Shown: piece by piece, positions 1 to 11,002 of the stretch | Numbering within the stretch: position 1 is the first letter of the stretch | How the letters are laid out: each line of letters starts with the position of its first letter | Origin: Anticarsia gemmatalis | Lineage: Eukaryota; Arthropoda; Insecta; Lepidoptera; Erebidae | Direction of reading: 5' to 3' | Assembly (NCBI RefSeq): GCF_050436995.1 | Contig: NC_134747.1 | Coordinates: 3,665,501 to 3,729,500, forward strand | Length of the DNA stretch: 64,000 bases | Notes under the pieces: generated by a model | Database searches by the model: none | Seen by the model: only the letters and a program-made list of their open reading frames with translations | What the model was told of the DNA's origin: nothing | Translations under genes and position numbers: made by a program

Positions 1-615
1 CATTTAGAAAGGCCTTTACATGGGTAAAGGCTTTTTTAAGGCCGATTAAACGTTAAGTAATTTTGATCAACTTGTAAGTTGTAACTCAAAAATCAACAGA
101 AATCTCGTAAAATCTTCCGTGGATTTTGAAAATACATAAGCTGCCAAAAATAAATTTCGACTCCATAACAATGGCTACCCTCTCCAATATAAAAGGCGAA
201 TGTCCATTTATTTCTATTCTCAAACATAAAACATACATTTAATCGTATACCCGCCGAATAGAAACTCCAATCTCACTAATTCGGCATCTCAGTAGCCATC
301 TACGATAATTAACCAACATTGTCTCAACACTGTCTTGGTCAACATACTAGGCCAATAGGTCAATACCCTTGCCTGGGACGACATACGTGCGACCGAGATA
401 GTAATCGCGTTGTCTACGAGTTGTCATGTAGCGACAATCATTATCATGATGTGCTTGAACAAATAGATTATAATATTAAAAATGTCTATTCTGCAGTTGT
501 CTTTATCTGTTTATGATAATAAACAGTGATATTTAAATTTGCGTATTGAAACTTAATACATATTTAAGTAATCTTTAAGATCTTAACGCTTTGTTTATTT
601 GGACCGGTGCAAGTC

Positions 616-740
616 CTACTCTAGGTTTCTGAGGTACATTTGGCGGTAGTTTATCTATTCATTAGCGTCTAAGCTCATATAAATATGACAGTTTGAATAG
701 ATAAACCACAGCTAAATGTGTCTCAGAAACCGGGCATTAG
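616..740. repeat. Foldback MITE-like repeat, copy 1
   Basis: The ends are inverted copies. 'ggtttctgaggtacattt' at the left pairs with 'aaatgtgtctcagaaacc' at the right, and 'tagtttatctattcattagc' pairs with 'gaatagataaaccaca'. Two further copies occur at 16475-16600 and 37115-37235. Sequence to about 840, including 'taactttgacattaaccccc', is also shared with the copy near 16.9 kb, so this foldback may be one end of a longer element. A TA next to each end fits a Tc1/mariner-type target, but this is tentative. Confidence 0.7.
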
Positions 741-1690
741 TCAATTATAAATTGTCAATTGTAAATATGATAACCGTTTAAGAATATTTTGGGTAACTTT
801 GACATTAACCCCCTTCACCCAATAGAATTCATATCTTGATAATAAAAACAGTGATCTGAGAATTGTTTGAATTTATATGTTTTATATTATTACTGAGTAC
901 TATTATTAGTTTCTGATGCCACAATATCAGCATATATAAACGTCAAGCGTGATGCAATAATGGCAGTTGGATAATTAATAATTATACTGATATCTTATTA
1001 TCGATATTATTACTCATCGCTAATATGCTATCTACAAAACAGTTATTCCATAAACCCTTGCAACTTCGGGTAAAATAGAGTTAAACTGTTAAAGAGAAAG
1101 TGCTAGCCTACAATTACCTTAGGTCTAACAGAGTTATACAATAGTTCAGAAATCAGTGTAGCTTTTGGATTACGAAGTTTCATTTTTAAGGAAAAAACAT
1201 CTTATAGCAACCAGTGTTTTAATTTAGATGGAAATATGAATGTATAACACTTTATGCGTATACGAATACGTGCGTATACGCATAGATTGTAATAATAAAA
1301 TAACAAAATGCAATCTTATGTAACATTCCGTCGACGTTTATTATTTCTTAGTCACTAGCTTTTTCGAATAATTTATTTTTCAAAAACAAAAACATCTTAG
1401 CTATCCCTGAGCGGAAAGATCTCGCTATCTTATCACATCCAAGGCAATGCCGAGGTTGACGGTCGTTCTGTCCATTGTCTAGTTATCAACAAGTATTTCT
1501 ACACTTATCTATAGGAACGTTTGGAAATGCTTTCATTCTAGTACTTGAGTAATTGTTCGTAATCTACTACTGTCGTCAGTGTTGATACTGTTGAAGCTAG
1601 ATAATATAATGTGTTTGTTGTCTTTGTCTCACATATTATTTGTTGTCCTCTGTCACGACTTCAAGGAAAATTCAATAGAAATATTGATGA

Positions 1691-1956
1691 CTAGCTGACC
1701 CGCGCAACTTCGCTTGCGTAACCTAAGAGAATGGGTCAAAATTTTCCCCGTTTTTGTAACATTTTTCGTTGCTACTCCGCTCCTAATGATTGTAGCGTGA
1801 TGTTATATAGCCTATAGCCTTCCTCGATAAATGGGCTATCTAACACTGAAAGAATTTTTCAAATCGGACCAGTAGTTCCTGAGATTAGCGCGTTCAAACA
1901 AACAAACAAACAAACAAACAAACAAACTCTTCAGCTTTATAATATTAGTATAGATT
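1691..1956 (+). repeat. Lepidopteran RTE/SINE-type repeat with (CAAA)n, copy 1
   Basis: It begins 'ctagctgacccgcgcaactt' and ends 'attagtatagatt'. A CAAA microsatellite lies at about 1895-1925, just before 'ctcttcagctttat'. A second copy that is nearly identical end to end lies at 27691-27965. This tail is common in lepidopteran introns. Assigning it to the RTE class rests on memory of such tails rather than on any reverse-transcriptase ORF here. Confidence 0.75.
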
Positions 1957-2166
1957 AATGTACTTTTTTGTGGTCGTTTTCTAAGACGTATTACTTTTGG
2001 AATGCGTCATATCTTCTGGTTTATAGACTTTGATGGAGACTATCTAGTTATTTTATATCGTCACAGTAAACTGTTTGATTTTTGGGTCTTTGTGCCGTAT
2101 TCTTGTATCAGATGTTTATTTTATTTTTAATATTATAATTGTTATAATGTAATGTTATCATTGCAG

Positions 2167-2322
2167 GTACCTGTCGCGTCATGGTTCGACGACATGACAG
2201 ATTCAGAACTTTTGGACTTGATACCGTTTTTCGAGAAACTAAGCAAGGTGGACAGTGTGTACACAGTGTTGCGCAACTCGAACCATCCGTACAACCCGAC
2301 ACAGAACTCGCCGGCCACATAG
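2167..2322 (+). CDS. CTDSP: CTD small phosphatase (SCP/CTDSP family), last coding exon
   Basis: After the acceptor at 2164-2166 the exon opens in phase 0 with VPVASWFDDMTDSELLDLIP, followed by FFEKLSKVDSVYTVL, and stops at TAG 2320-2322. This is the conserved C-terminal end of the SCP phosphatases (CTDSP1/2/L; Drosophila CG5830 type), where the segment 'SWFDD.xDxELLxLIPFFExLS' follows the catalytic HAD core. Members of the family are nuclear Mg-dependent phosphatases that act on Ser5 of the RNA polymerase II C-terminal domain and on other phosphoproteins. The catalytic DxDxT motif lies in exons left of the window. A short tail (about 14 residues, Asn- and Pro-rich) follows the conserved part before the stop. 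Which paralogue this is cannot be settled from one exon. Confidence 0.9.
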   Translation, partial: VPVASWFDDMTDSELLDLIPFFEKLSKVDSVYTVLRNSNHPYNPTQNSPAT

Positions 2323-2637
2323 CCGGAGTGGGTCTGGGACGCGAGGGGCGCGGGGCCCGGCGCCTGGGCGGACGGGCCCGACGCCTGGTCGGACGGGCCC
2401 GACTCGTGGTCGGACGGGCCCGGCGCGTGGTCGGACGGGCCCGAGGCGGGCGCGGCCGGGCCCCTGCGGCTCCGCACCGAGCCGCCGACGAACCCGATAG
2501 CGACCTTCCTCGAGACACTCATCAAGAAAGGAGCGAACTTCGTCTTAAGTGCCAATTTTGCCTTCTGGATAGTAAGGACATTATTTATACCTATTTTACA
2601 TTTTAGGTATTTCTTAGTGCGTAAGTGGTCTGTATGA
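2323..2637 (+). other. In-frame open extension after the phosphatase TAG stop (possible readthrough tail)
   Basis: Directly after TAG (2320-2322; next base C) the same frame stays open for 104 codons to TGA 2635-2637. The first half is GC-rich and encodes a 7-residue repeat of the type (D/G)AWSDGP. The second half includes TEPPTNPIATFLETLIKKGA and an aromatic, hydrophobic end. Codons after about 2540 are AT-rich, unlike the repeat part. GC-rich DNA lacks stops by chance, and other frames and the opposite strand are open here too, so this may simply be 3' UTR. A weak donor-like ATA|GTAAGG lies at about 2569-2574. Confidence 0.35.
2355..2449 (+). repeat. GC-rich 21 bp minisatellite
   Basis: Unit 'cggacgggcccgacgcctgg' plus t, repeated about four times with a few substitutions. 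Each unit contains 'cggacgggcccg' unchanged, and the variable part is gacgcctggt, gactcgtggt or ggcgcgtggt. 21 bp is a multiple of three, so copy-number change would keep any reading frame. It is the most GC-rich spot in the left half of the window. Confidence 0.9.
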
Positions 2638-5600
2638 TGGATTTGTGATGATATTTGTTTTTTATTTAACTTTTCCCACTGGTGAGCTTGCAACAAAAGT
2701 GTTCGTATATATTTCGACGTAATTATTCTATCGATATATTTTCCGGCTAACTAACGTGATCTAACGTGTACTTTTAAAATGCAATTATCGTTCATCAAAT
2801 TTCATTTTCATGGAGATTCGACAACTTTATATCGTGCTTGGGATCAAATACAGATAAGTTAGGATATTTTTACCTGTGTGGGTTGCTGTCAAACATGTAT
2901 CGCTCGTTTCTGGACTATATTATCAGGAATGATAGAGGATCGATATATTCAACTCGTCGCATCGTTATGATTTGCCTTCAACATTGACTACGTATATGAA
3001 TGTTTAACTGTAAATTTATAGACTTGTAACATAATCACGAATTCTAAAATTCGACTGGTGTATGCATTAGTCCAGCACTAGTGGAATGTGTAAATATTTT
3101 TATATAAGAGAGTAATGATGATCGCCGCTTGAATCATGGTTAGAATTAATATGAATAATGTACATACATTTATATATAAATAACATTCGAGCTGTAAGAG
3201 ATTCGGTCGAGATGGTGGCAGAACAATAGCACTTAAGGTGAATTGAGTCGCACTCATCTGTGACTCGTATTACATTCGTGTTCTTGATATTCTTGAAACG
3301 CTATCTTCCTAGATTGTCGCTCACCGCGCGACCTATTTATTCAATAAAAAAAATATTATTTTATATAAAAAAATACATTTTATATCTAATTTGTAAGTGA
3401 ATAAACTTAATTATTTATTATAATTATATTAATTTGTGATTGTACGGATATAATGCGAGTTAAAGTGGACGGTCAATTATTAAGAAGTGGTGTAATACGG
3501 GTCACTTTAAGGTTTGTGCACATTAGAGAGATCGTGTATTGTATTACCCCACATATTCATTGTAACATATATACTTTAGTGTGTACATACCTTTGTGTTT
3601 AATGGTAAACCGTAAACTTCCCCCCTAAGTAGATATTTGCATTGGTGACAATAAGAAGTCAATCGCGTCAGTGTCATATGAGTGTTTTTTTTTAATATTA
3701 ATTAATATACTTTTAATTGTATGTTGAACACGGGTGAACGTAGTAACAGATCAACTTGGCATCTAAACATATTATTTATACTATTTCTGCTCATGTAGAA
3801 TAATATAATATCGTACTTTAAATACAAAATGTTGGGATTCGTTTTCGTCGTTATTCCTGCTGTTTTGTGAAGTTGTATTGTTCACGTAAGGTACTTGTTT
3901 AGCTGCATATTATGAATTAACTCTCTATAACATGTATATTAAATAACAAGAAATATATTATAAAATTATATTAATACTAAATTCGTCGTTTTTACATGTT
4001 TTAAACCCTTCACTTTTCTATGCGAGCAGAAATCAATGGAAGCTTGAACATATTATAATTAAATTCATCATCTCAGTATTAAACTAGCTTTGTAGTATTT
4101 GATGCCATTTTTTACAAAGAACTTAAATGAATATATCTCTATGAATTTTTAAACGAAATATTTTTTATGATGGCAATATTTTTCTATTGTAAATTATTGG
4201 GTGTCAAGTATGAACATCATAAAGGTGCCGACTACACGCGGAGACAGCGATTATTCAATCAGATCAAATAAAAGCCAAATTATTCATGAATTAGTCGTAA
4301 TAATGTAATATTACTTTTTCAAATATTATAGTGGACTTACGATTATTGTATAAAATGTTTTACTTTTGTTGTAATGCATTTATTTAGCATAAACCTAGAA
4401 TGCCATGCGTTGGTGTAAGCTCAATGTTTCCGTCTATGTATCATTGTATCGTGAACAATATTGTCGCATATCTTCGCCGCAAGTGGAGTCGGGGCCGCAA
4501 CTAAATTCGAAATTATCTCTCTTACGTAAGAATTGATTAAATTAGGTAATACGAAATGGTGCTTTCAGTATTAGTTGATTAAGCAGCTCGAAATTTGACT
4601 GTTAAGAAAACTACGCACATTCGGCATATACGATTGGTATACAAAATTAACACGGCATACTGAGAAAAAATAATAATTGGCGGGAAAATTGCAGATAAAA
4701 AATAAAAACTCCTTGGCTCATCCACGCCATGTATTTATTGTTTTAATTGCTTAGCAAGAAAAAAGGTTTTATTGTTTTTTGTACTATCTTTTGATGTCGA
4801 ACTTATTATTGTTTTGTGGGAGCTTGTAAATAAGATTTTTATTAACTTAAAACTGATTGAAATTGATTTTTTTTAATGTCAGTGTAGATGATCACTTTCT
4901 CTTAATGTACGCGTTAGTTTGTTATTTAGTGACTACAGAGGTGTAACGCCCTTTATACATATATTTTAGGTATATGTACGCTTAATACTAGATGTATCCT
5001 TGTTATAGACACACACAGCTTGTAATACATTCGGAACAGAGGCCATATAAGTTAGACAATTATAGTCCTCCGAAGCCAAACTGTTAGCCCTCGAGAAATA
5101 CAACTGTTATTGAAACTGGCGCACATTGTACACGTATAAAGTATATTAATTTATGTTTTACAAACAATAGAAGAATGTCAGAGAGATAATCATTGCGTGG
5201 GAATTTACTTAAGCTATCTATTGCGTTGTAATTATCGTTGAGTTGTTTCCTGCAAACGTACCTACTTAGTAGTATTTTCATTACACATTTTTATCCATTC
5301 TTATGATTGCCTAATGTCGACAACGAATTGTTGAACATAGATATTGTTGACAACAAAGACAGTAGAACAAAATAGAAGAGTTATATGAACACAATGTGCG
5401 CCCGTTTCTAAATGATATAGATTAATAATGTACTTCCAAGCCGCCGTGAACAACTTCTTATTGGATTTAGTGAAGCACGTACATTGTTATATACTGTGTA
5501 AGCGTCTTTATACACCTCATACGTTTGCTGATTGATATCTGAGATTTGAGTAACTTTATTGTACTGTTTTTTATTTTCGAGACATACAACTTACAAACTT

Positions 5601-8030
5601 CTAAGAACTTTGGTCTTCAGCAAATGCCGTAAATCTAAAGCATTATAGACTGTTTTGTTAATAATTCGGATGATTTCATTTCATCTCTTATTTGTGGCCA
5701 AAAGTCTACAAAAGTATAGTTACGTATACGTGTACGCGTTACCCGACACGGATCTCTTATGTACGTATTTAGTAAACGTACGCACGTATATCCATTCATA
5801 TAAACCAACAAGTAGAAGTTACATCTATAATTCTGTACATTATGTTACGGAGTCATGTGGTGAGATTAAATATAGATAGTGTATTAAGACGTGTTACACA
5901 CTTCACTCATTCACTGTTCACACATCACCCATAGACCCACTGTAGACAGCATTTATTTGTAAGCATTAACATAGACGTAGGATGTTATAGTAATATATAC
6001 GTTGATTTCTATAGACGTAAGCATTCTGTTGTTTTTTCAATGACGAGTTTTCTTATAAATGTGTATTTAGCTTGATAGGAAACACCACCCTGTGACCATG
6101 TAATTTAAACAAATCATTATTATCAATTTATTGTATTTTTTTTATCGTCCAACAAAGTTATTTAGGAGAATAATTGTTAACGTTTATTTAAAAAATGCAT
6201 GCAATAAAATTCGATTGATATTTTGCTATTAATATCGTATTTTGTATTAATGGGTATAAACTAATTAAAAATATATACTTTATGTCTAACATTATAGCGA
6301 GATTTGGTATCGTTGTTGTATCATTAATTTGGTTTTTTATTGTAATTTAACATTGGTGTATAAGGACTTGAAAATGGAAATGAATATGCAATAATTTGTT
6401 TTATTTTAACTTTCTGAATGAGCTTATTTGTTGAATCGTTTGAGAATTGTTTCTATCGCGGTGCTTATACGAGTATTTGATGTCAATGAGATTTTGCTAG
6501 ATGCGAGTGGTTATGTGATCAGTAGAAAGTGATGTAAGAGATGAATATTTAAAGATGGCAACGAGTTAAATCTGTGAAAGAAACTGATTAGCGAGAGTTG
6601 ATAATTTTGTATTAGAATACTTTCGCTGTATGCAAATTGATCAAACTAGAGGTGATACGTAGAGTTAACATCAAGTGATTGGGATTAACATTATTGTAGT
6701 AATTTTCCTTCTCTCATTTTGTCAACTCTCGCTGGATAGGTAAAACAAATCGAGCAATTTGAGTCGCAAAATTAAATGCAATAATGACATCATTGAATGA
6801 TGAAACAGACGAACCAACTAGCCACTCAAACTTCCACTCTATCAGCTTATAAACAAAGTACAAAATACCATAGCATGGTCATTTAAACTTTGCGAACAAA
6901 ATGTATGGAGTAATACGATTCTTAATATTAAGGTTGTGCTTTATGCTGTACCACATATCTTTTGTATTCGAGTCGATGTTAATCGGTTATGAATTCTTGC
7001 CTCTAGGATAAAGAAATGAATACTCTCGATTTTTTATACAACAATAGCTACCCATCGATGTCACTGCCTTTGAGATATTGCCCCAAAATTATAAACCGGT
7101 TATGAGCGGTAAATATATATCAAATATAAATATATGACTACTTAATTTCATTGTGATATAAGTGTTGAAGCTATTGTATATATTTACGGTTTTATACGCG
7201 TGATATTTTTATTCGGCATGACTGCATAGGTCAGTTGTTAGGGCCATAGTTTCCTTGTTAAGTCTTCCCTTATCCAGTAGCGTTTTAGCCCTCGATTAGG
7301 TACCTTTACAATTGACAAGCAAATATTTTGTTATTTTCGCTCTCAGATGAAACAATAGATATGCATAGTGATCAGAGGTTGTAAACGCGCCGTCTTTGCT
7401 TTTAAAGTATGTTTAGGAAAGTCCTGCTGATTAAAAATTCTCGCGTGTAAATAGTACTAGCAATTACCGCTCCTAACCGATACAAATATGTACAGAAAAA
7501 TTTAAATTATATCAAATATTTTCAATATGCTATCGATGTAATATTCAGCTTATAAATAAACAGTAACAGTGCAATATTCTTTCTTTCAAAAATTAACGTG
7601 TTTATTAATGTATTTTGAAATTAAAAGCTTTATTGTATTAAGGTTCAATTTTACTTAACAATGAATTTTAACAATAACTAGCAGTTGGCATATTGTAGAT
7701 ATATTGTACAGCATCATTACGACTCGACATATAGAAATACAAGCGTTTCTTGTTCGGTGTTGTGTATTTTTATATTGTTGCGTCCCAGTCGGTATTATGA
7801 ACATTTTGTACCTATCAGAGTGTAGGCACGTGAGAGGACTATAATTATATTTATGTAATAATAGCCATGAAAATAAATAGGGGGAGACACGAGAGTAGCT
7901 AGGTAACATTTACCTGAGACGAAATTTATATAATGGTGTACATTTTTGATATGACGTTGTACAAAAGAGACATTTGGTATGTTATTTTATAGGAATGAAA
8001 TAAATAGCCTTAATAAATAATGTGAGCTTT
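2638..8030 (+). other. Probable long 3' UTR / downstream flank of the phosphatase gene
   Basis: No coding exon is visible. The sequence is AT-rich and largely free of recognisable repeats, unlike the stretch after 8.1 kb. AATAAA signals occur at 3343-3348, 3400-3405 and 4267-4272, and two more lie close together near 7998-8018, followed by a TG/T-rich stretch. Pumilio-type TGTANATA motifs occur on + at 3089, 3159, 3582, 4825, 7175 and 7446. This fits one long 3' UTR with alternative ends, but without transcript data the true end could be anywhere from about 3.36 kb to about 8.03 kb. Confidence 0.4.
3343..3348 (+). terminator. Candidate proximal poly(A) signal AATAAA
   Basis: First AATAAA downstream of the phosphatase stop, within 'ttcaataaaaaaaat'; another lies at 3400-3405. 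Either could end the short form of the mRNA. Confidence 0.35.
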
Positions 8031-9674
8031 TTATTTTGTGCCCCTTACCTTTCATGTTTCAGTGTATAACGAACCAGCGCGAACTGCAATCTAAATTGTA
8101 TCACACAATTTTCAACTGTCCTGTTTTGGAATCATAACAAGGAGCGTTCTTTGGTCTCTGCCTACCCTACTACTGCATGTATGTATGTTTTAGAAATAAG
8201 ACATCTGTGGTGTTCCTAAGTAATTTGGTTTGTGCATTATTTTTTAAATGAAAGCCAATAGTTTTTACTGCGAATTTTATTAAATGTTAAATATATATTT
8301 TTTTGAATATTTAAACACACACTTCACATAGGACAAAGATATAAATATAGTAATTAACATATTATTATGTAACATTAATGATATGGTACTTATCAATTGC
8401 ATTCATTCAACAATTGATTAACTTTTAACAATTCATTTTCCGGATTTCGTAATTTTATGGGCAAAACAACTCGCTTAAAACAAAACAATTTGAAATTAAC
8501 TAAATGTTGTGCAAATAAGATTTGTATGACACAATCACTAAATATAAAAACAATAGCAACTTAATTTTAAGTAAAAAAATAACAATTTGATCGTTTCTAT
8601 AACAATTCTCATTTGTACTACCAGACCTTTGGATTATTGCTTAACTTGGCTATCCTAAATAACAAATTAAACCCAATAAACGCTGAACAAGTTTCAGTCG
8701 TGACTCTTTCTTTACTACTTATACGCTCAAGACAGAAAGAGCAACAATTAAAGTGAGATCTACCAATTTCAAGCATCTTTAGAGAAACTGTGGAAAACTG
8801 ATCAGCACTCCTAGCGGATTCTAAAGGAACTATTTTCTTTTCAGTATTTTTTAATGCAACCCGAGTTAAGGAAATCGCGCTACTGTTCAGCGTCTATTGG
8901 AAGAAAGGGAAAATCATAAAATCGTATAAAATAGGGCAAGTTTCTATCACGCAGATGAAAAGAGGATTAAAGAAAAAATAGAACCAAATTATTTTCCACA
9001 ATAAATAATAATTCAGTAGAAACTACAAATTCGCTACTTATACTAAAGCTAAAAGCATACATATTAAAATTTTGGCACGCAACAAAAAGTCTTGGACTAT
9101 AATACGATTAAATAAAATATTTAATACTATAAATTAAATACTTTAGGATTAAAAATGAATCCTACAGTTATATCTAGGAGTATTTATGGGTGCCATACTA
9201 AAATAGTCTTAAGGTGGGGTGTAAAGTTTGCTACACACATATTCGTGTAGGCATTAATCTGCTTAGAAGGGCGGCAAAACCGAATATATACCGATCGGCA
9301 CAAGCCAAGCAAGTGAGTCGAGTCGGTTTTGCTGTTCGATGAATATTGGCAAATCGAGTACGTGTGTAGCAAGCCTATGATAACAATATTGGTGGAATGT
9401 ATTATACAATAATTATGAAGCTAATGCAAAATATTGTAACAATAACAAAATACACATTTGATAATTTTATTAAGTTTTGAATGAATGTTCTACATTTTTT
9501 ATATTAAGTCTTTTATTGTTTCGTGGGCAAGTGTAGTGCATTTATGGACACACCGTTTTAACATTAAATGATTGCAGTCCATTTACTGATACTTGAATAA
9601 AAAATGATTTTAAAAATAAGCTTTACGTTTTCGGTCTGCAATATATGGAGACCAAGATTAGGAAACAAATGTCC
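8031..9674. other. Intergenic stretch, one LINE-tail fragment
   Basis: AT-rich with no coding exon. The only recognisable item is the repeat tail at 8141-8190. Short open frames here have no recognisable protein. Confidence 0.5.
8141..8190 (+). repeat. LINE 3'-tail fragment (copy 1)
   Basis: 'gcgttctttggtctctgcctaccc' followed by ATGT repeats. The same motif recurs at 52897-52926. Such a tail followed by short tandem tetramers is typical of 3' ends of lepidopteran non-LTR elements. The family assignment is from general knowledge. Confidence 0.5.
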
Positions 9675-9946
9675 CATAATACAGGGGCCGAAACAAATTC
9701 CAAGGTCGAAAATACTGATTTTACTGACCAAAAATTCAAAAATACTGACCATTTCAAAACCGTTTTTCGGGTGAATAACAAAAAATACAGTCAAACTGAG
9801 AGGTCAAAATCCTTTCTTGAAGTCGGTCAAAAAGCTTATTTTCGGTTATTGGCCTCCCCCATCCCAATAGTCAACCAGCACCGCCTTTTTATTGTGTTAA
9901 TAAGCTTTTTCTATTGTTATTTCTTTAGTAATTGTTATTGTATTAC

Positions 9947-10235
9947 GATGCGCTCATAGCCAGTTGTGCTCACCGGTCGGTAAACGATCTCCGGGTTAAG
10001 CAACCGTTAGCACAGTCATTCTATAGATGGGTGACCGCATAGTGGTATTGGAACTGAGCGTCTTCGTGCTCGGAGGGCACGTAAAAAGTCGGTCCCGGAT
10101 GTTGTCGATTAGGATAAGAGTCATTAAGCCATGTCAAAGGACTTTCAGTCGGCTTGAACAACTTTGACACTAGGTTGACCACTAACCATACAAAAGATGC
10201 ATAGATAGATTGTATTACAAGTGAGTCATGCGCAT
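9947..10235 (+). repeat. 5S-rRNA-derived SINE, copy 1
   Basis: It contains 'gggttaagcaac' and 'gatgggtgaccgc', which match the internal-promoter half of 5S rRNA genes. These are followed by a non-5S body with 'ggagggcacgtaaaaagtcgg' and 'ggcttgaacaactttgacac'. The spacing between the two 5S motifs is disturbed, so it is not a functional 5S gene. A diverged second copy at about 37008-37390 shares the head, body and tail ('gttgaccactaac'). Confidence 0.7.
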
Positions 10236-10488
10236 TCATGCAAAATTGACATACTCCAATAAACTCCAGAAACGCTAATAAACTTCACTAAACTTCAATA
10301 AACTCCAATCAACACCAAAAACTCTAATAAACTTCCCGTGTTACGAATTTTCAATCAGGTCTTACGAATTTTCGATCTAGACACGTGTCCTGACGCGAGT
10401 TTAGAAGTTTTTACCCATCCAAAAGAAAAGTGCGCAACGCCGCTAAAGAATTTTCACTTCAAAAATCCTGATTTCAATAATATAGAAA

Positions 10489-10695
10489 ACTAGCTTTTAC
10501 CCGCGACTTCGTCCGCCACCTGAATTTTCCCATGGGAATGCGTCATTTTCCCGGGGAACAAAAGTAGCCTATGTCCTTTCTCAGGTATCAAAATATCTCT
10601 ATACCAAATTTCATGCATATTTGCTATTGGTTCAGTAGTTTAGGCGTGATTGAGTAGCAGACAGACAGACAGAGTTACTTTCGCATTTAATAATA
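10489..10695 (+). repeat. RTE/SINE-type repeat ('actagcttttacccgcgac' family)
   Basis: Begins 'actagcttttacccgcgac', continues through 'aaaagtagcctatgtccttt' and 'ataccaaatttcatgc', and ends 'agagttactttcgcattta'. This sequence is very common in lepidopteran genomes. It is nested inside the hAT-like element, and its end is duplicated in inverted orientation (10694-10718). Confidence 0.75.
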
Positions 10696-10718
10696 AATGC
10701 GAAAGTAACTCTGTCTGT
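10665..10718. repeat. Perfect 25 bp inverted repeat with 4 nt loop
   Basis: The left arm 10665-10689 (acagacagagttacttt then cgcattta) and right arm 10694-10718 are exact reverse complements around 'ataa'. The left arm is the end of the RTE-type repeat, and the right arm is the same end turned round. Confidence 0.95.
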
Positions 10719-11002
10719 AGTATGGATTTAAATTTGCTATTCTATTGAAGTCATGTGATGCTTCAATATATACGTAGATCATCTACATAATATAGAGCAT
10801 CCAAAGCAGCCCTCTGATATCATCACTGGGCAAATCAAGAATGTAAGATTGGCCAACAGCAGAGGAAAACCAAAAAAAAAATTGAATTCGGAAAAATACC
10901 GACAATACTGACCGATTTTCGAAAATACTGACTTTTACTGACCATGTCCGAAAATACTGACTTTTACTGACTTTACTGACCAGTTTCGGCCCCTGCATAA
11001 TA

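Larger units (their letters stand above)
1..2166 (+). other. 3'-most intron of the CTDSP-like phosphatase gene (partial)
   Basis: This stretch precedes the acceptor 'ttgcag' at 2161-2166 and so should be intron of the gene whose last exon starts at 2167; its donor lies left of the window. It contains a foldback repeat (616-740, with related sequence to about 840) and an RTE/SINE-type repeat (1691-1956). It also has an 11 bp inverted repeat at 1254-1283 (atgcgtatacg and its complement, each arm nearly palindromic). I see no coding exon. The intron assignment follows from the exon and is an inference. Confidence 0.6.
9682..10995. mobile_element. Non-autonomous hAT-like DNA transposon, with two repeats nested inside
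   Basis: The ends are a perfect 13 bp inverted repeat: CAGGGGCCGAAAC at 9682-9694 and its complement at 10983-10995. They are flanked by the same 7 bp 'cataata' (9675-9681 and 10996-11002). A CAGGG terminus fits hAT elements, whose target duplication is normally 8 bp, so one base may have changed. Both ends carry repeated 'aatactgac/ttactgac' motifs in the same orientation. No transposase frame is present. Inside are a 5S-derived SINE (about 9947-10235) and an RTE-type tail (10489-10695), so the original element was roughly 0.8 kb. Confidence 0.8.

Noticed and set aside
1895..1925. Tandem CAAA run as a CRISPR-like or functional array
   Set aside because: It is a simple microsatellite that forms part of a dispersed repeat, with the same run in the copy at 27.9 kb.
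2142..2696. 184-codon open frame on - and two + frames overlapping the phosphatase last exon
   Set aside because: They are antisense or out of frame to a clear conserved exon and owe their length to the GC-rich 21 bp repeat, which has few stops in any frame.
9960..10060. Possible 5S rRNA gene
   Set aside because: Only pieces of 5S are present, spacing is altered, and the match continues into a dispersed repeat body.
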